NCBI RefSeq assembly: GCF_001613145.1
Contig: NZ_BDBU01000045.1
Location: 1 to 64,000 of the forward strand
Reading direction: 5' to 3'
From: Nocardia jejuensis NBRC 103114
Lineage (GTDB): Bacteria > Actinomycetota > Actinomycetes > Mycobacteriales > Mycobacteriaceae
Length of the DNA stretch: 64,000 nucleotides
In this document: piece by piece, positions 17,159 through 25,953 of the stretch
How positions within the stretch are numbered: the first letter of the stretch is position 1
Layout of the letters: each line of letters opens with the position of its first letter
Program-made: the position numbers and the translations under genes
The notes under the pieces: generated by a model
What the model saw: only the letters and a program-made list of their open reading frames with translations
Told to the model about the DNA's origin: nothing
Database searches by the model: none

Positions 17159-18118
17159 ATGCCCGTTATCTCGACCTCCACCCTTGGCCGCGTCGCACTG
17201 GGAGCCGCCGGGGCCGCGGTCGCCGGAATCGGATACGCCTCGTTGATCGAGCGCAACGCGTTCACGCTGCGCGAGGCGACGCTGCCGGTGCTGGAACCGG
17301 GCAAACCCTCACTACGGGTCCTACACATCTCCGACCTGCACATGATGCCGGGCCAGCAGCTGAAGCAGGCCTGGTTGCGGGAGCTCGATCGCCTCGAGCC
17401 GGATCTGGTGGTGAACACCGGGGACAACCTGTCGCATCAGAAGGCGGTGCCGTCCGTCGTGCAGTCGCTCGGCGGTCTGCTGGCGCGCCCGGGCATCTTC
17501 GTGTTCGGCTCGAACGACTACTTCGCGCCGGTGCCGAAGAATCCGCTGAAGTACTTCAAGACCGATCACAAACGCGTGCACGGTGATCCGCTGCCGTGGC
17601 AGGACCTGCGGGCCGCGTTCAGCGAGCGGGGCTGGCTGGATCTGACCCACGTGCGCCGCGATATCGAGGTCGCCGGGGTGCGCATCGCCACCGCGGGCGT
17701 CGATGACCCGCACCTGAAGCGGGATCGCTACGACACCGTCGCGGGCGCTCCGAATCCGCTGGCGGACTTGAGCATCGGCCTGACCCACTCCCCCGAGCCG
17801 CGCGTACTGGATCGGTTCGCGGCCGACGGCTACGACCTGGTCATGGCCGGGCACACGCACGGCGGTCAGCTGTGCATTCCGGGGTACGGCGCGCTGGTCA
17901 CCAATTGCGGGATCGACCGGTCCCGGGTGAAGGGCGCCTCGCGCTGGGGTGCGCATACGCGCCTTCATGTTTCGGCCGGGCTGGGGACGTCGCCGTGGGC
18001 GCCGTACCGGTTCTGCTGCCGCCCGGAGGCGACGCTGGTGACGCTGGTCGCCGCGCCGAAGAAGCCGGTGCCGGAGCCGGGTCGCGGGCGCACCGCGTCG
18101 GAGGCCGTGGCGCGCTGA
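17159..18118 (+). CDS. metallophosphoesterase (Rv3683-like)
   Basis: A 319-residue calcineurin-like phosphoesterase. An N-terminal hydrophobic segment (LGRVALGAAGAAVAGIGYAS) suggests export or membrane anchoring. The metal-binding motifs are in order: DLH in HISDLHMMPG, GDN in NTGDNLSH, GSND, and the histidine pair in MAGHTHGGQLCIPGYG. It resembles the YkuE/YaeI group, which acts on cell-envelope or lipid substrates, but the substrate here is unknown. The ATG at 17159 was taken because family homology begins there. It closes the Rv3667-Rv3683-like block. Confidence 0.88.
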   Translation: MPVISTSTLGRVALGAAGAAVAGIGYASLIERNAFTLREATLPVLEPGKPSLRVLHISDLHMMPGQQLKQAWLRELDRLEPDLVVNTGDNLSHQKAVPSVVQSLGGLLARPGIFVFGSNDYFAPVPKNPLKYFKTDHKRVHGDPLPWQDLRAAFSERGWLDLTHVRRDIEVAGVRIATAGVDDPHLKRDRYDTVAGAPNPLADLSIGLTHSPEPRVLDRFAADGYDLVMAGHTHGGQLCIPGYGALVTNCGIDRSRVKGASRWGAHTRLHVSAGLGTSPWAPYRFCCRPEATLVTLVAAPKKPVPEPGRGRTASEAVAR

Positions 18119-18124
18119 GCGTCA

Positions 18125-18166
18125 TCGATACGCATTCGCCGCGCGTCTTCGATACGCAACTGAGCG
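18125..18166. repeat. imperfect tandem repeat in the upstream region
   Basis: TCGATACGCA occurs at 18125-18134 and 18149-18158, each followed by GCGTCT after 8 and 5 bases respectively. The pair lies 50-90 bases before the GTG of the next gene and could be an operator pair, 24 bases apart. Confidence 0.4.
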
Positions 18167-18217
18167 TCTACTGCGATATACAACGCGGTAAGTAGTCGTC
18201 AGTCAGGGGACAGAACC

Positions 18218-19528
18218 GTGACCAGTGGAAATGACCAGAACGATCCGGCCTCGCGGGGTCCGGAGCCGAACTGGTGGCAGGGCGCGCCCGCTCCGGAGTC
18301 CCCGTGGCAGTCGAGTCCGGTGAATCCGATGCCGGAGCCGGGCGCGCAGCAGCATCCGGGCGCGGCACAGCATCCGGGCGCGCAGCCGTATCCGCCTGCC
18401 GCGCCGCCGTATCCGCAGGGCGGTCACGGCGCTCCCGGTTTCGGGGCGCAACCGCCGAACTACGGTGCGCAGCAGCCTGATCAGGGATGGCAGCAGGGGT
18501 ACTCGCAGCCGGATCCCACGACGCAGTTCACGGCGGCCGGGCCGTACGGGCAGGATCCGCATCAGGGGCAGTCGTACCCGGGTCAGCCGCAGCCCACGCA
18601 GCAGTTGCCGGGTCAGCCGTACCCGGGTCAGCCGCAACCGACGCAGCAGTTGCCGGGTCAGCAGCCGTATCAGTCCGGTCCGGCCGCCTATCCGCCCGCT
18701 CAGCCGCCGTACGGGGGTCAGCAGGGGTTCGGTCAGCCGCAGCCCGGTTACGGCGCGCAGCCGTACGCACAGCCGCCGGGAAACGGCGGCAGGAACAAGG
18801 GCTGGCTCTTCGCGGGCGCCGGTGTGCTCGTGGTGGCGATCATCGGCGCGATCGTGACCGTGGTGCTGATGAACAAGGGCTCGAACCAGCCTTCGGCACA
18901 GTCGAATACGACGCCGTCACTGGTCAGCGCGCTCACCACCACACCCGGCGCGAGCAAGCCGTCGACCTCGAAGCCGAGCACCACCAAGACCACCGGCGCC
19001 GCGCCGGTGATTCCGGGCTACCAGACCATCACGATTCCGGAGAACGGTGCGGCGTTCGACGTCCCGAAGGACTGGAAGGTGGATCGCGCCGGCCAGACGC
19101 ACTTCGGCAGCGGGGCGGACGAGATTCCGATCGCCGGCCTGGCCCAGGACGGGCTGGCCTACTGCCCGAACTATGTGCGCACCAACATCTTCCTGAGTCA
19201 GTCCGACGACGCGGATCCCACCAAGGCGGCCGCCGACATCGGCGCGAAGATGGGTCGGGTGGGCTGGTCCACCTCCACCGGCTCGACCGCCGGTGCGGCG
19301 GAGAAGTTCTCGAGCTCCGACGGGCAACTGACGGGCATCTTCATGGAGACCAAGGGCAACGCCCCGCCCCCGTCGGCCGGGTGCGCCTCCACCTACTCCA
19401 TCTACACGTTCGCATTCCCCGGCGACAACGGCGCTTTCGTTCTCACGATCGCCGCCGACACGGGTGTGGACAAGGCCGTGGACACCGCTCTGGCGAAGAA
19501 GATCCTCGCCTCCATCCGCCCGATCTGA
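18218..19528 (+). CDS. Pro/Gln-rich membrane-anchored protein, paralog 1
   Basis: A 436-residue protein of unknown function with three parts. Residues 1-185 are a low-complexity cytoplasmic region rich in Pro, Gln, Gly and Tyr, starting with NWWQGAPAPESPWQS and including two 15-residue repeats. One membrane helix (about 197-220, WLFAGAGVLVVAIIGAIVTVVLM) is followed by a Ser/Thr linker. The exported C-terminal domain (about 265-436) has a conserved cysteine pair (in YCPNYVRTNIFLS and GCASTYSIYTF). The GTG start follows AGGGGA by seven bases. The next gene is a clear paralog, so this is a tandem duplication. Confidence 0.8.
   Translation: MTSGNDQNDPASRGPEPNWWQGAPAPESPWQSSPVNPMPEPGAQQHPGAAQHPGAQPYPPAAPPYPQGGHGAPGFGAQPPNYGAQQPDQGWQQGYSQPDPTTQFTAAGPYGQDPHQGQSYPGQPQPTQQLPGQPYPGQPQPTQQLPGQQPYQSGPAAYPPAQPPYGGQQGFGQPQPGYGAQPYAQPPGNGGRNKGWLFAGAGVLVVAIIGAIVTVVLMNKGSNQPSAQSNTTPSLVSALTTTPGASKPSTSKPSTTKTTGAAPVIPGYQTITIPENGAAFDVPKDWKVDRAGQTHFGSGADEIPIAGLAQDGLAYCPNYVRTNIFLSQSDDADPTKAAADIGAKMGRVGWSTSTGSTAGAAEKFSSSDGQLTGIFMETKGNAPPPSAGCASTYSIYTFAFPGDNGAFVLTIAADTGVDKAVDTALAKKILASIRPI
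18575..18664 (+). repeat. 45-base tandem repeat inside paralog 1
   Basis: Two in-frame 45-base copies (18575-18619 and 18620-18664) differ at a few positions. They encode YPGQPQPTQQLPGQP and its near twin. A likely site of length variation between strains. Confidence 0.75.
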
Positions 19529-19572
19529 CGTCGCTCGCCCGACTGCACCACCGGTCCGACAGGGGTCCGACG

Positions 19573-20874
19573 ATGACAAAAGAATCCGGCCACAAGAACG
19601 CTGGCAACGAAGACAACGACCCGGACGACGAGCCCACCGCCAACTGGTGGCAGGGCCCGCCCGCTCCGGGTTCGCCCTGGCAGTCGTATCCGGAACTGCC
19701 GCAACAGCATCCGCCGTCCGGTACCGACGCGACAGCACACGATCCGACGCGTCACCAGCCCTTCACCCCACCACCGCTCCCCGGTGGACCCACACCCTTG
19801 GGGTCCAATCCCGCTCAACCGCAATGGAATCCAGGTCCCTCGGGGCCGAATCCCCAGCAGTCGGCGGGAAGTCGGCCGAACTCGGCCCCTCCGCAATCCG
19901 GCGGCCATCCGCAGGCTGGTTCGAATCCGTATCAACCGGGGTCCAATCCACCGGGCGGTCCGAACTCCTACGGTTCGGGCACGAATCCACAGGCTGGGCC
20001 GAACATCGTCAAATCCGGCCCAGGGTCGCAGGTTGGACCGAATTCCTTTGGCACCGGGGCGAATCCGCATGCCTCCGGGCCGGCACGGTTCCAGCCCACG
20101 CCGTACTCCAGCGGGCCGCCCCGGGGTGGTTCTTCGGGTCCACCGGGTGGCGGCCGGAACACGCTGTGGCTCTACATCGGCATCGGCACGCTCGTGGTCG
20201 CTCTGGTCGCGGTCGTGGCCATCGTCCTGGTGACCCGGGACTCCGGCACCCCCGACGCCCTGCCCCCGACCTCCACCTCGGCCTCGCCGACCTCCACCAC
20301 CCGCACGACGACGCCGCGCCCGTCGACCGGACCGAAGACCCCCGCTCCGCAGATTGCCGGCTATCAGGTCGTGGTCCCGGAGAATGTGGGCGCCGCCTGG
20401 GACATCCCCGCTGATTGGAATATCGACCAGGACACCAAGACCTTCGGCACCGGCGCGGACCAGCTCCCCATCGCCGGGCTGTCGCAAGAGGGCTCGGACT
20501 ACTGCCCGAACTACGTGCGCACCAACATGTTCCTGAGCGTTGCCCAGAAATCCGATCCCACCGAGGCGGCCATCGACGTCGGCGCGCGCATGGCGAGGAT
20601 CGGCTGGGACACCGCCACCTCCATGACCGCGAGCCCCGCCGAACCGTTCACCAGTTCCGACAAGGCCGTCACCGGCGTCTTCGTGGAAACCAAGGGCGCC
20701 TTCACGCCACCCGATCCCACGTGCGCCTCCACCTACTCCATCTACACCTTCGCCATCCCCGCCGGCGCCGACTCCGGAGCCCTGGTCCTGACCATCGCCG
20801 CCGACACCAATGTCGACCGCGCCGTCGACAACGCTTTCGCCCGCCGCCTCCTAGCCACCTTCCGCCTCATTTAA
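19573..20874 (+). CDS. Pro/Asn/Gly-rich membrane-anchored protein, paralog 2
   Basis: A 433-residue paralog of the preceding protein. It shares the start NWWQGPPAPGSPWQS, a low-complexity region (residues 40-195, here with GPN/GSNP repeats rather than PQQ), one membrane helix (about 198-220) and the C-terminal domain, with PIAGLSQEGSDYCPNYVRTN and CASTYSIYTFAIP aligned to its twin. Two extracellular cysteines are conserved in both. It starts 44 bases after the first gene, so both probably share a transcript. The conserved domains and diverged low-complexity regions suggest an old duplication. Function unknown; a cell-envelope role is inferred. Confidence 0.8.
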   Translation: MTKESGHKNAGNEDNDPDDEPTANWWQGPPAPGSPWQSYPELPQQHPPSGTDATAHDPTRHQPFTPPPLPGGPTPLGSNPAQPQWNPGPSGPNPQQSAGSRPNSAPPQSGGHPQAGSNPYQPGSNPPGGPNSYGSGTNPQAGPNIVKSGPGSQVGPNSFGTGANPHASGPARFQPTPYSSGPPRGGSSGPPGGGRNTLWLYIGIGTLVVALVAVVAIVLVTRDSGTPDALPPTSTSASPTSTTRTTTPRPSTGPKTPAPQIAGYQVVVPENVGAAWDIPADWNIDQDTKTFGTGADQLPIAGLSQEGSDYCPNYVRTNMFLSVAQKSDPTEAAIDVGARMARIGWDTATSMTASPAEPFTSSDKAVTGVFVETKGAFTPPDPTCASTYSIYTFAIPAGADSGALVLTIAADTNVDRAVDNAFARRLLATFRLI

Positions 20875-20939
20875 ACCACCTGACCAGCCGATTTAACACC
20901 CACCCGACCCGTGCGCTAAGCTACTCCACGTTCGCATCA

Positions 20940-21014
<75 letters not shown>

Positions 21015-21033
21015 GTGTTGGTTGAGACACATG

Positions 21034-21070
21034 AAAGGCCCCTGACCAGTTCTACTGGTCAGGGGCCTTT
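21034..21070 (+). terminator. terminator after tRNA-Pro
   Basis: A perfect 16-base inverted repeat AAAGGCCCCTGACCAG (21034-21049) and CTGGTCAGGGGCCTTT (21055-21070) with loop TTCTA, 20 bases after the tRNA. Confidence 0.88.
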
Positions 21071-21186
21071 CTGATGTCCGTCGCCATCGGCAGTGGAGAA
21101 CTCCACATCCAGCACGCTGCATAGCCGGACATCGGAAATCGCCGACCATGGTCGGCGAGGTCTCACCACCGATACGGATCCGATTG

Positions 21187-21633
21187 CTACGCCCGATTCC
21201 AGGACTCGAGGGCAACACCTGCCGACAACTCGGCAGTGCCCAGCATTCTCGCGACGTCCGGCGGTCCGGAACGGCCGAAGTCGTCATGCACCACATCCAT
21301 GGGCGAGACGAGATGGTCACTGCCGTCGATTCCCTTGACGACCAAGACGTAGTTTGGGCCACGGCTGTCGGTGATCACGTCCCAATGAGCTTCGTAGAGA
21401 ACCAGAATCACGTGAGCGATATAGGCGGCCAGGACTGTATGCAGCCAGAGCCAACCGTCCTCATCCAACGTGTCGTAGTCCTGTGACGAGACGAAGTGGT
21501 CCAGAGTTGCCAGGAGAGCCAGCGGATCCTGTTCCAGGTCAAGTTCTTCCGCGCCCAACACCTCTTGCAGGAAGTGGAGATCTTCTCGCCGACCGTGCTC
21601 CCAGATCGCGATCTTCTCCGCATTCTCCGACAT
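21187..21633 (-). CDS. hypothetical acidic protein
   Basis: A 148-residue acidic protein of unknown function. It is rich in Asp, Glu and Leu, with the stretch EDGWLWLHTVLAAYIAHVIL in the middle, which could be a buried or amphipathic helix. No signal peptide or enzymatic motif is seen. The acidic composition and island setting are typical of immunity-type proteins, but that is only a guess. The ATG at 21633 was taken as the first in-frame start. Confidence 0.55.
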   Translation of the reverse strand: MSENAEKIAIWEHGRREDLHFLQEVLGAEELDLEQDPLALLATLDHFVSSQDYDTLDEDGWLWLHTVLAAYIAHVILVLYEAHWDVITDSRGPNYVLVVKGIDGSDHLVSPMDVVHDDFGRSGPPDVARMLGTAELSAGVALESWNRA

Positions 21634-21930
21634 CGACCCTTCCCGGACGATCCGAGCTCACCAACGCCTTGTCGCCGAGAATGTACCGCGACGAGTACCA
21701 GTCACAGCCCACAAGCTCACCACGGTTCCAGACACAGAACCCTCATTTCAATGCGTTCGGCCCTCCGAAACAATCTCTGCACGTTGATCTTCGAGCGTGC
21801 AGCAAGTCCGGTTCGGCCAGCGCGGTATGCGGCATGACCGTGCGTTCGTCGGAGCACCTATTGCGGCAGGTGGAGACCAAAGATGATTGGGCCCGGCGAT
21901 CTTGCGGCACGTGCAAAACCAATTACCCAG
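21634..21930. other. gene-free stretch with one copy of a dispersed repeat
   Basis: About 300 bases with no supportable gene. Positions 21808-21848 hold a 41-base sequence that recurs at 23893-23933 (34 of 41 bases identical). Its minus strand would read ERTVMPHTALAE. Nothing else is recognised here. Confidence 0.5.
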
Positions 21931-22223
21931 TTAGACAACGGTTTTGGCGTCCTCGGCCAGGCGGGCGGCGGCCTCGTTCAACTTGCCCGCGTCATAGCTG
22001 ATCTGCGAGGTATCGAAGATCGAGACACTGCACGGCCCGTAACCGACCTTGATCTCGTCGTAACGCACCTGCCCGCCCTCCTCCGGCGGCACCGACAGAT
22101 CCACGCCATCGAAGTGCACGACCGTGACGGTGTGGGGGGGTGGAAGTCGAAATCGGCATGGGGGTGATTGGTGATCGCACGAGCGAAACCACCAGCGCCG
22201 AAAGTGAATTCGTTGTCAAGCAT
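21931..22223 (-). pseudogene. frameshifted small gene (seven-C run)
   Basis: Two minus-strand frames form one protein if a single C is added to the run at 22134-22140 (GGGGGGG on the plus strand). The first part begins MLDNEFTFGAGGF at ATG 22223, and the second continues VHFDGVDLSVPPEEGGQVRY to a stop at 21931, about 97 residues in all. The C-terminal part contains helix-like LNEAAARLAEDAK. The homopolymer makes a sequencing error or a phase-variable tract as likely as true decay. Function unknown. Confidence 0.6.
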
Positions 22224-22254
22224 CGTGATCCCCCGCGCGACCTAAGATGGCCCT

Positions 22255-22857
22255 GTGAAAATGAGAAAGATCGTCGCCACAGCTGCGCTCACCATCGGCG
22301 CCATGGCTATCACGGGGGGCACATCGTATGCGGCGCCGGAATCGAACGCACAGGATGTGAAGGCTGTTTCGCAGCTGTCCGGAGAGCAGGGCGGCATCCA
22401 CTACGACGTGGTTCGCTCCGATACGGACCAGACCGTCACCACCACCCTGACCGGGGGCACGTTCCAGCTCACCGACGCCGCGGTGAACATCCTCGACGGA
22501 AACGGCATCGTCACTTCCACGATGCCGCTCTCGGTGACCATCGACGGCACCGATCAGGTGCTCTCGTTGAACCCCAGCATCGCTGACGACGGTGCCGCAC
22601 TGGTCGCACACCCGACCGCCACCGCCGTCGCGGGGGGCACCGCCCAAACCGGCAGCGCCAACGCGGCGGCCGGCGCGCTCATCGGGGGCATCCTCGGTCT
22701 CGTGGTCACCGTCATCAGCCTCGGTTTCGGGTTCATGGCGATACCCGCCGGGATCCTGGGCGGTGCGATGATCGGCGGCCTCAGCGGCTCCGGCGCGCCG
22801 AGCAGCACCCGGCCGTGCTACGTCATCCCGAACACCAACCTGGCGCACTGCTACTGA
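22255..22857 (+). CDS. secreted protein with C-terminal glycine-zipper segment
   Basis: A 200-residue exported protein. Residues 1-26 form a typical signal peptide ending SYAAP. A beta-rich middle part (residues 30-130) follows. A glycine-rich hydrophobic region (about 143-183: GALIGGILGLVVTV, GFGFMAIPAGILGG) resembles a glycine zipper that could insert in or span a membrane. The C-terminus carries two cysteines (CYVIPNTNLAHC). The GTG at 22255 is followed by a nearby ATG. Function unknown; similar layouts are common in Nocardia. Confidence 0.72.
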   Translation: MKMRKIVATAALTIGAMAITGGTSYAAPESNAQDVKAVSQLSGEQGGIHYDVVRSDTDQTVTTTLTGGTFQLTDAAVNILDGNGIVTSTMPLSVTIDGTDQVLSLNPSIADDGAALVAHPTATAVAGGTAQTGSANAAAGALIGGILGLVVTVISLGFGFMAIPAGILGGAMIGGLSGSGAPSSTRPCYVIPNTNLAHCY

Positions 22858-23066
22858 CCGCTGAGAGCCGTAAACCCCACCTCACCATCGCTTTCGGGCC
22901 GGTGCCAGCATCCGCTGGCACCGGCTCGAGCCGCTTTTCATACCCTGATCTGTGACGATCCGAGAGACCGCCGGTCGTATCCCGTTGCCGTGAGCAGAAA
23001 TTCACGTCCCGGAAGCCTCAGAAATCGGGCATTCATCGAGAGACATTCCAGCGCAATACTTCCTGT

Positions 23067-23375
23067 TCACCGTTCCGTTTCACGAATACAGTCGTAGGCG
23101 AATTCGTTGGTGAGGTGCACGTGGGACGGCAGGCTGAGGTTCAGCTGTTCGACCGCCGCGCGGACACTGGCGTCGAGCTCCCACTGCAGATCTACGACAT
23201 GACCCGCCCACACGTCCCACAGGCAGCTGACGGTGTCGTCGATGATCAATCGAAGCGTCGAACCAATCTCCGGATCTCCGGGATCATCCACCCATCCGAG
23301 CTGTGCGTCGTAAGTTCCCCGAAGAATGAGACGCCAGCGATTCAGCTCCCCATCGGAGAAGAACCCGTCGTTCAA
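23067..23375 (-). CDS. hypothetical small acidic protein
   Basis: A 102-residue protein with no recognised domain. Notable segments are the RWRLILRGTYDAQLGW start and LWDVWAGHVVDLQWELDASV. The only start that covers the whole frame is a TTG at 23375 with a weak ribosome binding site, so it may be a remnant of a longer gene. Its setting among orphan genes suggests an accessory protein. Confidence 0.4.
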   Translation of the reverse strand: MNDGFFSDGELNRWRLILRGTYDAQLGWVDDPGDPEIGSTLRLIIDDTVSCLWDVWAGHVVDLQWELDASVRAAVEQLNLSLPSHVHLTNEFAYDCIRETER

Positions 23376-23987
23376 CTAAACCATAGCGATACCGACTGTC
23401 ACAAAGGGCATTTCCGGTGATGAGAAGCAGCAATCCAAACTGATCACCATCCAATCGTCGCTGTGGATCACGTCCTGGACAACCTGGTCGCCTGCCGACC
23501 TGGGCTTCGCGCTCATCGGCATTACAGGGCGTTCGGCCGGCGCTGGTGTGGCGCACCACCCTTGGAGTTCTCGCGTTGCGGTTCAACCTTCGCAGGACAA
23601 TGCCCCGCTTACCCGTGTTTGCGTCTACTCCGGGTGTGATTGGTTGCACGACAGGGAGTTTGGGTGTCGGTCAGCTTGCTTGGCTGTCTTGATCGGTCGG
23701 GTCGCAGGGCAGCCTGATGTTGCATGCGGGAGAGGTCGAATTCCGATTTGGAATAACCTCTGGCGGTAAGCAAAGCTCCTGACGCTGTTTGCCCTGGTCA
23801 GACTTGGATCGACCAGGCATTTCCGTGAACTGAGCGAGCCCCATCCGGTCATCCGGCTGGGGCTCGGTCGTTGCGCTGGGAAGGGTGTCTGGCCGATTCG
23901 GTCAGCACGATATGCGGCATGAGAGTGCGATCGCCCGGCGAAAAACAATCGAGTCCCTGCCGGACTGAACCGAGGATCACGCAGGGA
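23376..23987. other. gene-free stretch with the second copy of the dispersed repeat
   Basis: Over 600 bases without a credible gene. The only structure is the 41-base repeat copy at 23893-23933 matching 21808-21848; its minus strand reads DRTLMPHIVLTE. The stretch may be decayed accessory DNA. Confidence 0.5.
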
Positions 23988-25715
23988 TCAGTCTTCGGCC
24001 AACTGTTTGCGGAACTCCTGCCGCCAACGGGGGTCCTGACGGCAGCCCACGACCAAGCCCAGAGATTCCCGGGCCGGCAGGTTGAGCGCCTCGGCCAGGG
24101 CGCGGGCGGCCATGGCACGGTCCTGCCAGACCGAGCGGTCCTTCCAGTCGGCGTACGTCACCTGAGCCTCGGCGTGCACGCGGCGCAGCCGCAGGTCAAG
24201 GGCAGAGTCGTCGGTAACCCCGGGGTGATCCTCCGCGCTCAGCAGGGACAGTGCGGCAGTGACCTCGGTATAGGTGTCGAGTCCGGTCTCAGCGGCCAGT
24301 GACGACATCTGCGCGGCAAGTACGCGGCGCAGGCGCTCGGGGGTCGCGGCGTCGACAAGAGGGGTGAACCGGTCGGGCACAGGGGTCTTGAAGTTATGCT
24401 CCGGGTACCCAAAGTTGTTGTCCGGGAGCAAGGGAAGGATCCGCGCGCTGTCGAGTTCCCCGTCCAGGCCGGGCGGCGGCAGCGCGATGCCGCAGCGGCT
24501 AGCGACCGAATCACATACTGTTAGCAGCCGTTCCCGCCACTGCTCGGGTGTGGATTCCTGGCCGCCGTACGGTGGCAGACCGGGGAAGACCTCGAACGGG
24601 TCGCGCCCACAGTCAGGCGGGACCGCCCATAGTAGCGCGGCCCCCTGCGTGTCGTATTTCGTCACCAGTTCGCCGTTGTCGACAACGGACACCGAGATAA
24701 ATCCGCGGTCACCCCGATAGCTGACCGACACCGCACGGGTACCACGGGACACACGGCGCAGCACCTCGTCGCGGGTCCCCTCGAAAATCTGAGGACCTTC
24801 CTCAACGCCGAAAGCCCAACCGGCATGGGTTCCTACCCGCACCACCGGCAGCAGCACGCGAGGATCAGACACGTGCTGGTCTGGACTTTCCGCCTCCTCC
24901 CGCCACCGCGGACGCCGGGTCTGGGGCAACGCACCGAACCGGCGCAGGATTTCGTCCTCGTCTAGTGCCTGCGCGAAGGTCAAACAGAAATTGTCGTACC
25001 CGCGGGGCCACGCCATGTCCGGTGTGGCGTGGGAAGTCGTCCGGCGCGGCCCTGCGATGACCGGGTCAACGAGCGCTGAGTCGAACAGAGACCGAGGCTC
25101 GTGTGGCCGTTCGGGAACCAGCTCCCACAGCAGCATCCCGTCGTCGACGACAGGCACATACGGTAGCCCCACCGTCATGACAGTTCCGCCCTCCAGGGAG
25201 TCGGCGACCTGTTCCAGGAAGGCTGCCAAGCTTGCCCATTCCCCGAACCGCGTGCCCTCGGCCTCCGCATCCTGGCCCACCGCGCCGAACGACTCGCCTG
25301 GACGGCAATCCACGACCAGCGCGTCCGCACTGATGTCACGGGCGAAGGCCAGGAAATCCCGGTGCCAATAGCCCCCGGGTCCCTCGAGTAGCTCGTCCTC
25401 GGCGTAGCTGGCCCACGACTCCCGCTTGCTTAAGCCCGCGGAGAGGATCTCGGCGAGGGTGTAGGGCTCGAAGCCGGGGAAGCTGAAACCACCTTCCTCC
25501 GGAGCGACGTAACCCCGCTTCCCGGGGGAAACTCCGTCGTGGTGCCGCAGATACGCGATCAGCTCCGTCGGGAACTCCACCCCCAGCTCGGCGGCTGCGG
25601 TGCTGATGGCAGCCTGCGAGGCGGGCGGGCGCAGGGATTCGAAGGTGCGCGGCGCGTGCGCGGCGAGCCAGGAGTCAATCCGCCGCCACGACTCTTCCAC
25701 GAGGTGAACGTGCAT
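23988..25715 (-). CDS. SMI1/KNR4 (SUKH) family protein with DUF6461-like segment
   Basis: A 575-residue soluble protein. The N-terminal 180 residues follow the SMI1/KNR4 pattern (WLAAHAPRTFESLRPPAS, then AAAELGVEFPTELIAYLRHH and the DGGV-type loops), a superfamily best known as immunity proteins to polymorphic toxins. The middle part, from GYDNFCLTFAQALDEDEILR (about residue 241), resembles DUF6461. The C-terminal 200 residues are unassigned. The ATG at 25715 begins the domain. No toxin gene is adjacent, so its target is unknown. The lone setting suggests an orphan immunity gene. Confidence 0.7.
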   Translation of the reverse strand: MHVHLVEESWRRIDSWLAAHAPRTFESLRPPASQAAISTAAAELGVEFPTELIAYLRHHDGVSPGKRGYVAPEEGGFSFPGFEPYTLAEILSAGLSKRESWASYAEDELLEGPGGYWHRDFLAFARDISADALVVDCRPGESFGAVGQDAEAEGTRFGEWASLAAFLEQVADSLEGGTVMTVGLPYVPVVDDGMLLWELVPERPHEPRSLFDSALVDPVIAGPRRTTSHATPDMAWPRGYDNFCLTFAQALDEDEILRRFGALPQTRRPRWREEAESPDQHVSDPRVLLPVVRVGTHAGWAFGVEEGPQIFEGTRDEVLRRVSRGTRAVSVSYRGDRGFISVSVVDNGELVTKYDTQGAALLWAVPPDCGRDPFEVFPGLPPYGGQESTPEQWRERLLTVCDSVASRCGIALPPPGLDGELDSARILPLLPDNNFGYPEHNFKTPVPDRFTPLVDAATPERLRRVLAAQMSSLAAETGLDTYTEVTAALSLLSAEDHPGVTDDSALDLRLRRVHAEAQVTYADWKDRSVWQDRAMAARALAEALNLPARESLGLVVGCRQDPRWRQEFRKQLAED

Positions 25716-25953
25716 GGCGCGATCATCGCATTCACCTCTGACATCCATGCCTGCCGATCGAGCGGTAATCGGCTAGTTGGAGACTGGTGTCAGGATCAGA
25801 TCCCGGCCAGGATTTGATCCAGGTGCCCGGTGGGGTGCTCCCTCATGCGGCTGCCCGTGGGGTTCGCCGTGTGGAGCAAACGCAATCGGTTGTTCTGAAT
25901 TCGGCCCCTGGACCACCTTCCCTTCCGCCGAGCAGAAGGAGCGGCTCTAGGGA

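Noticed and set aside
18487..19572. Long open frame running across the first Pro/Gln-rich gene
   Set aside because: It overlaps the real gene in another frame; only the part from ATG 19573 has the shared domain features.
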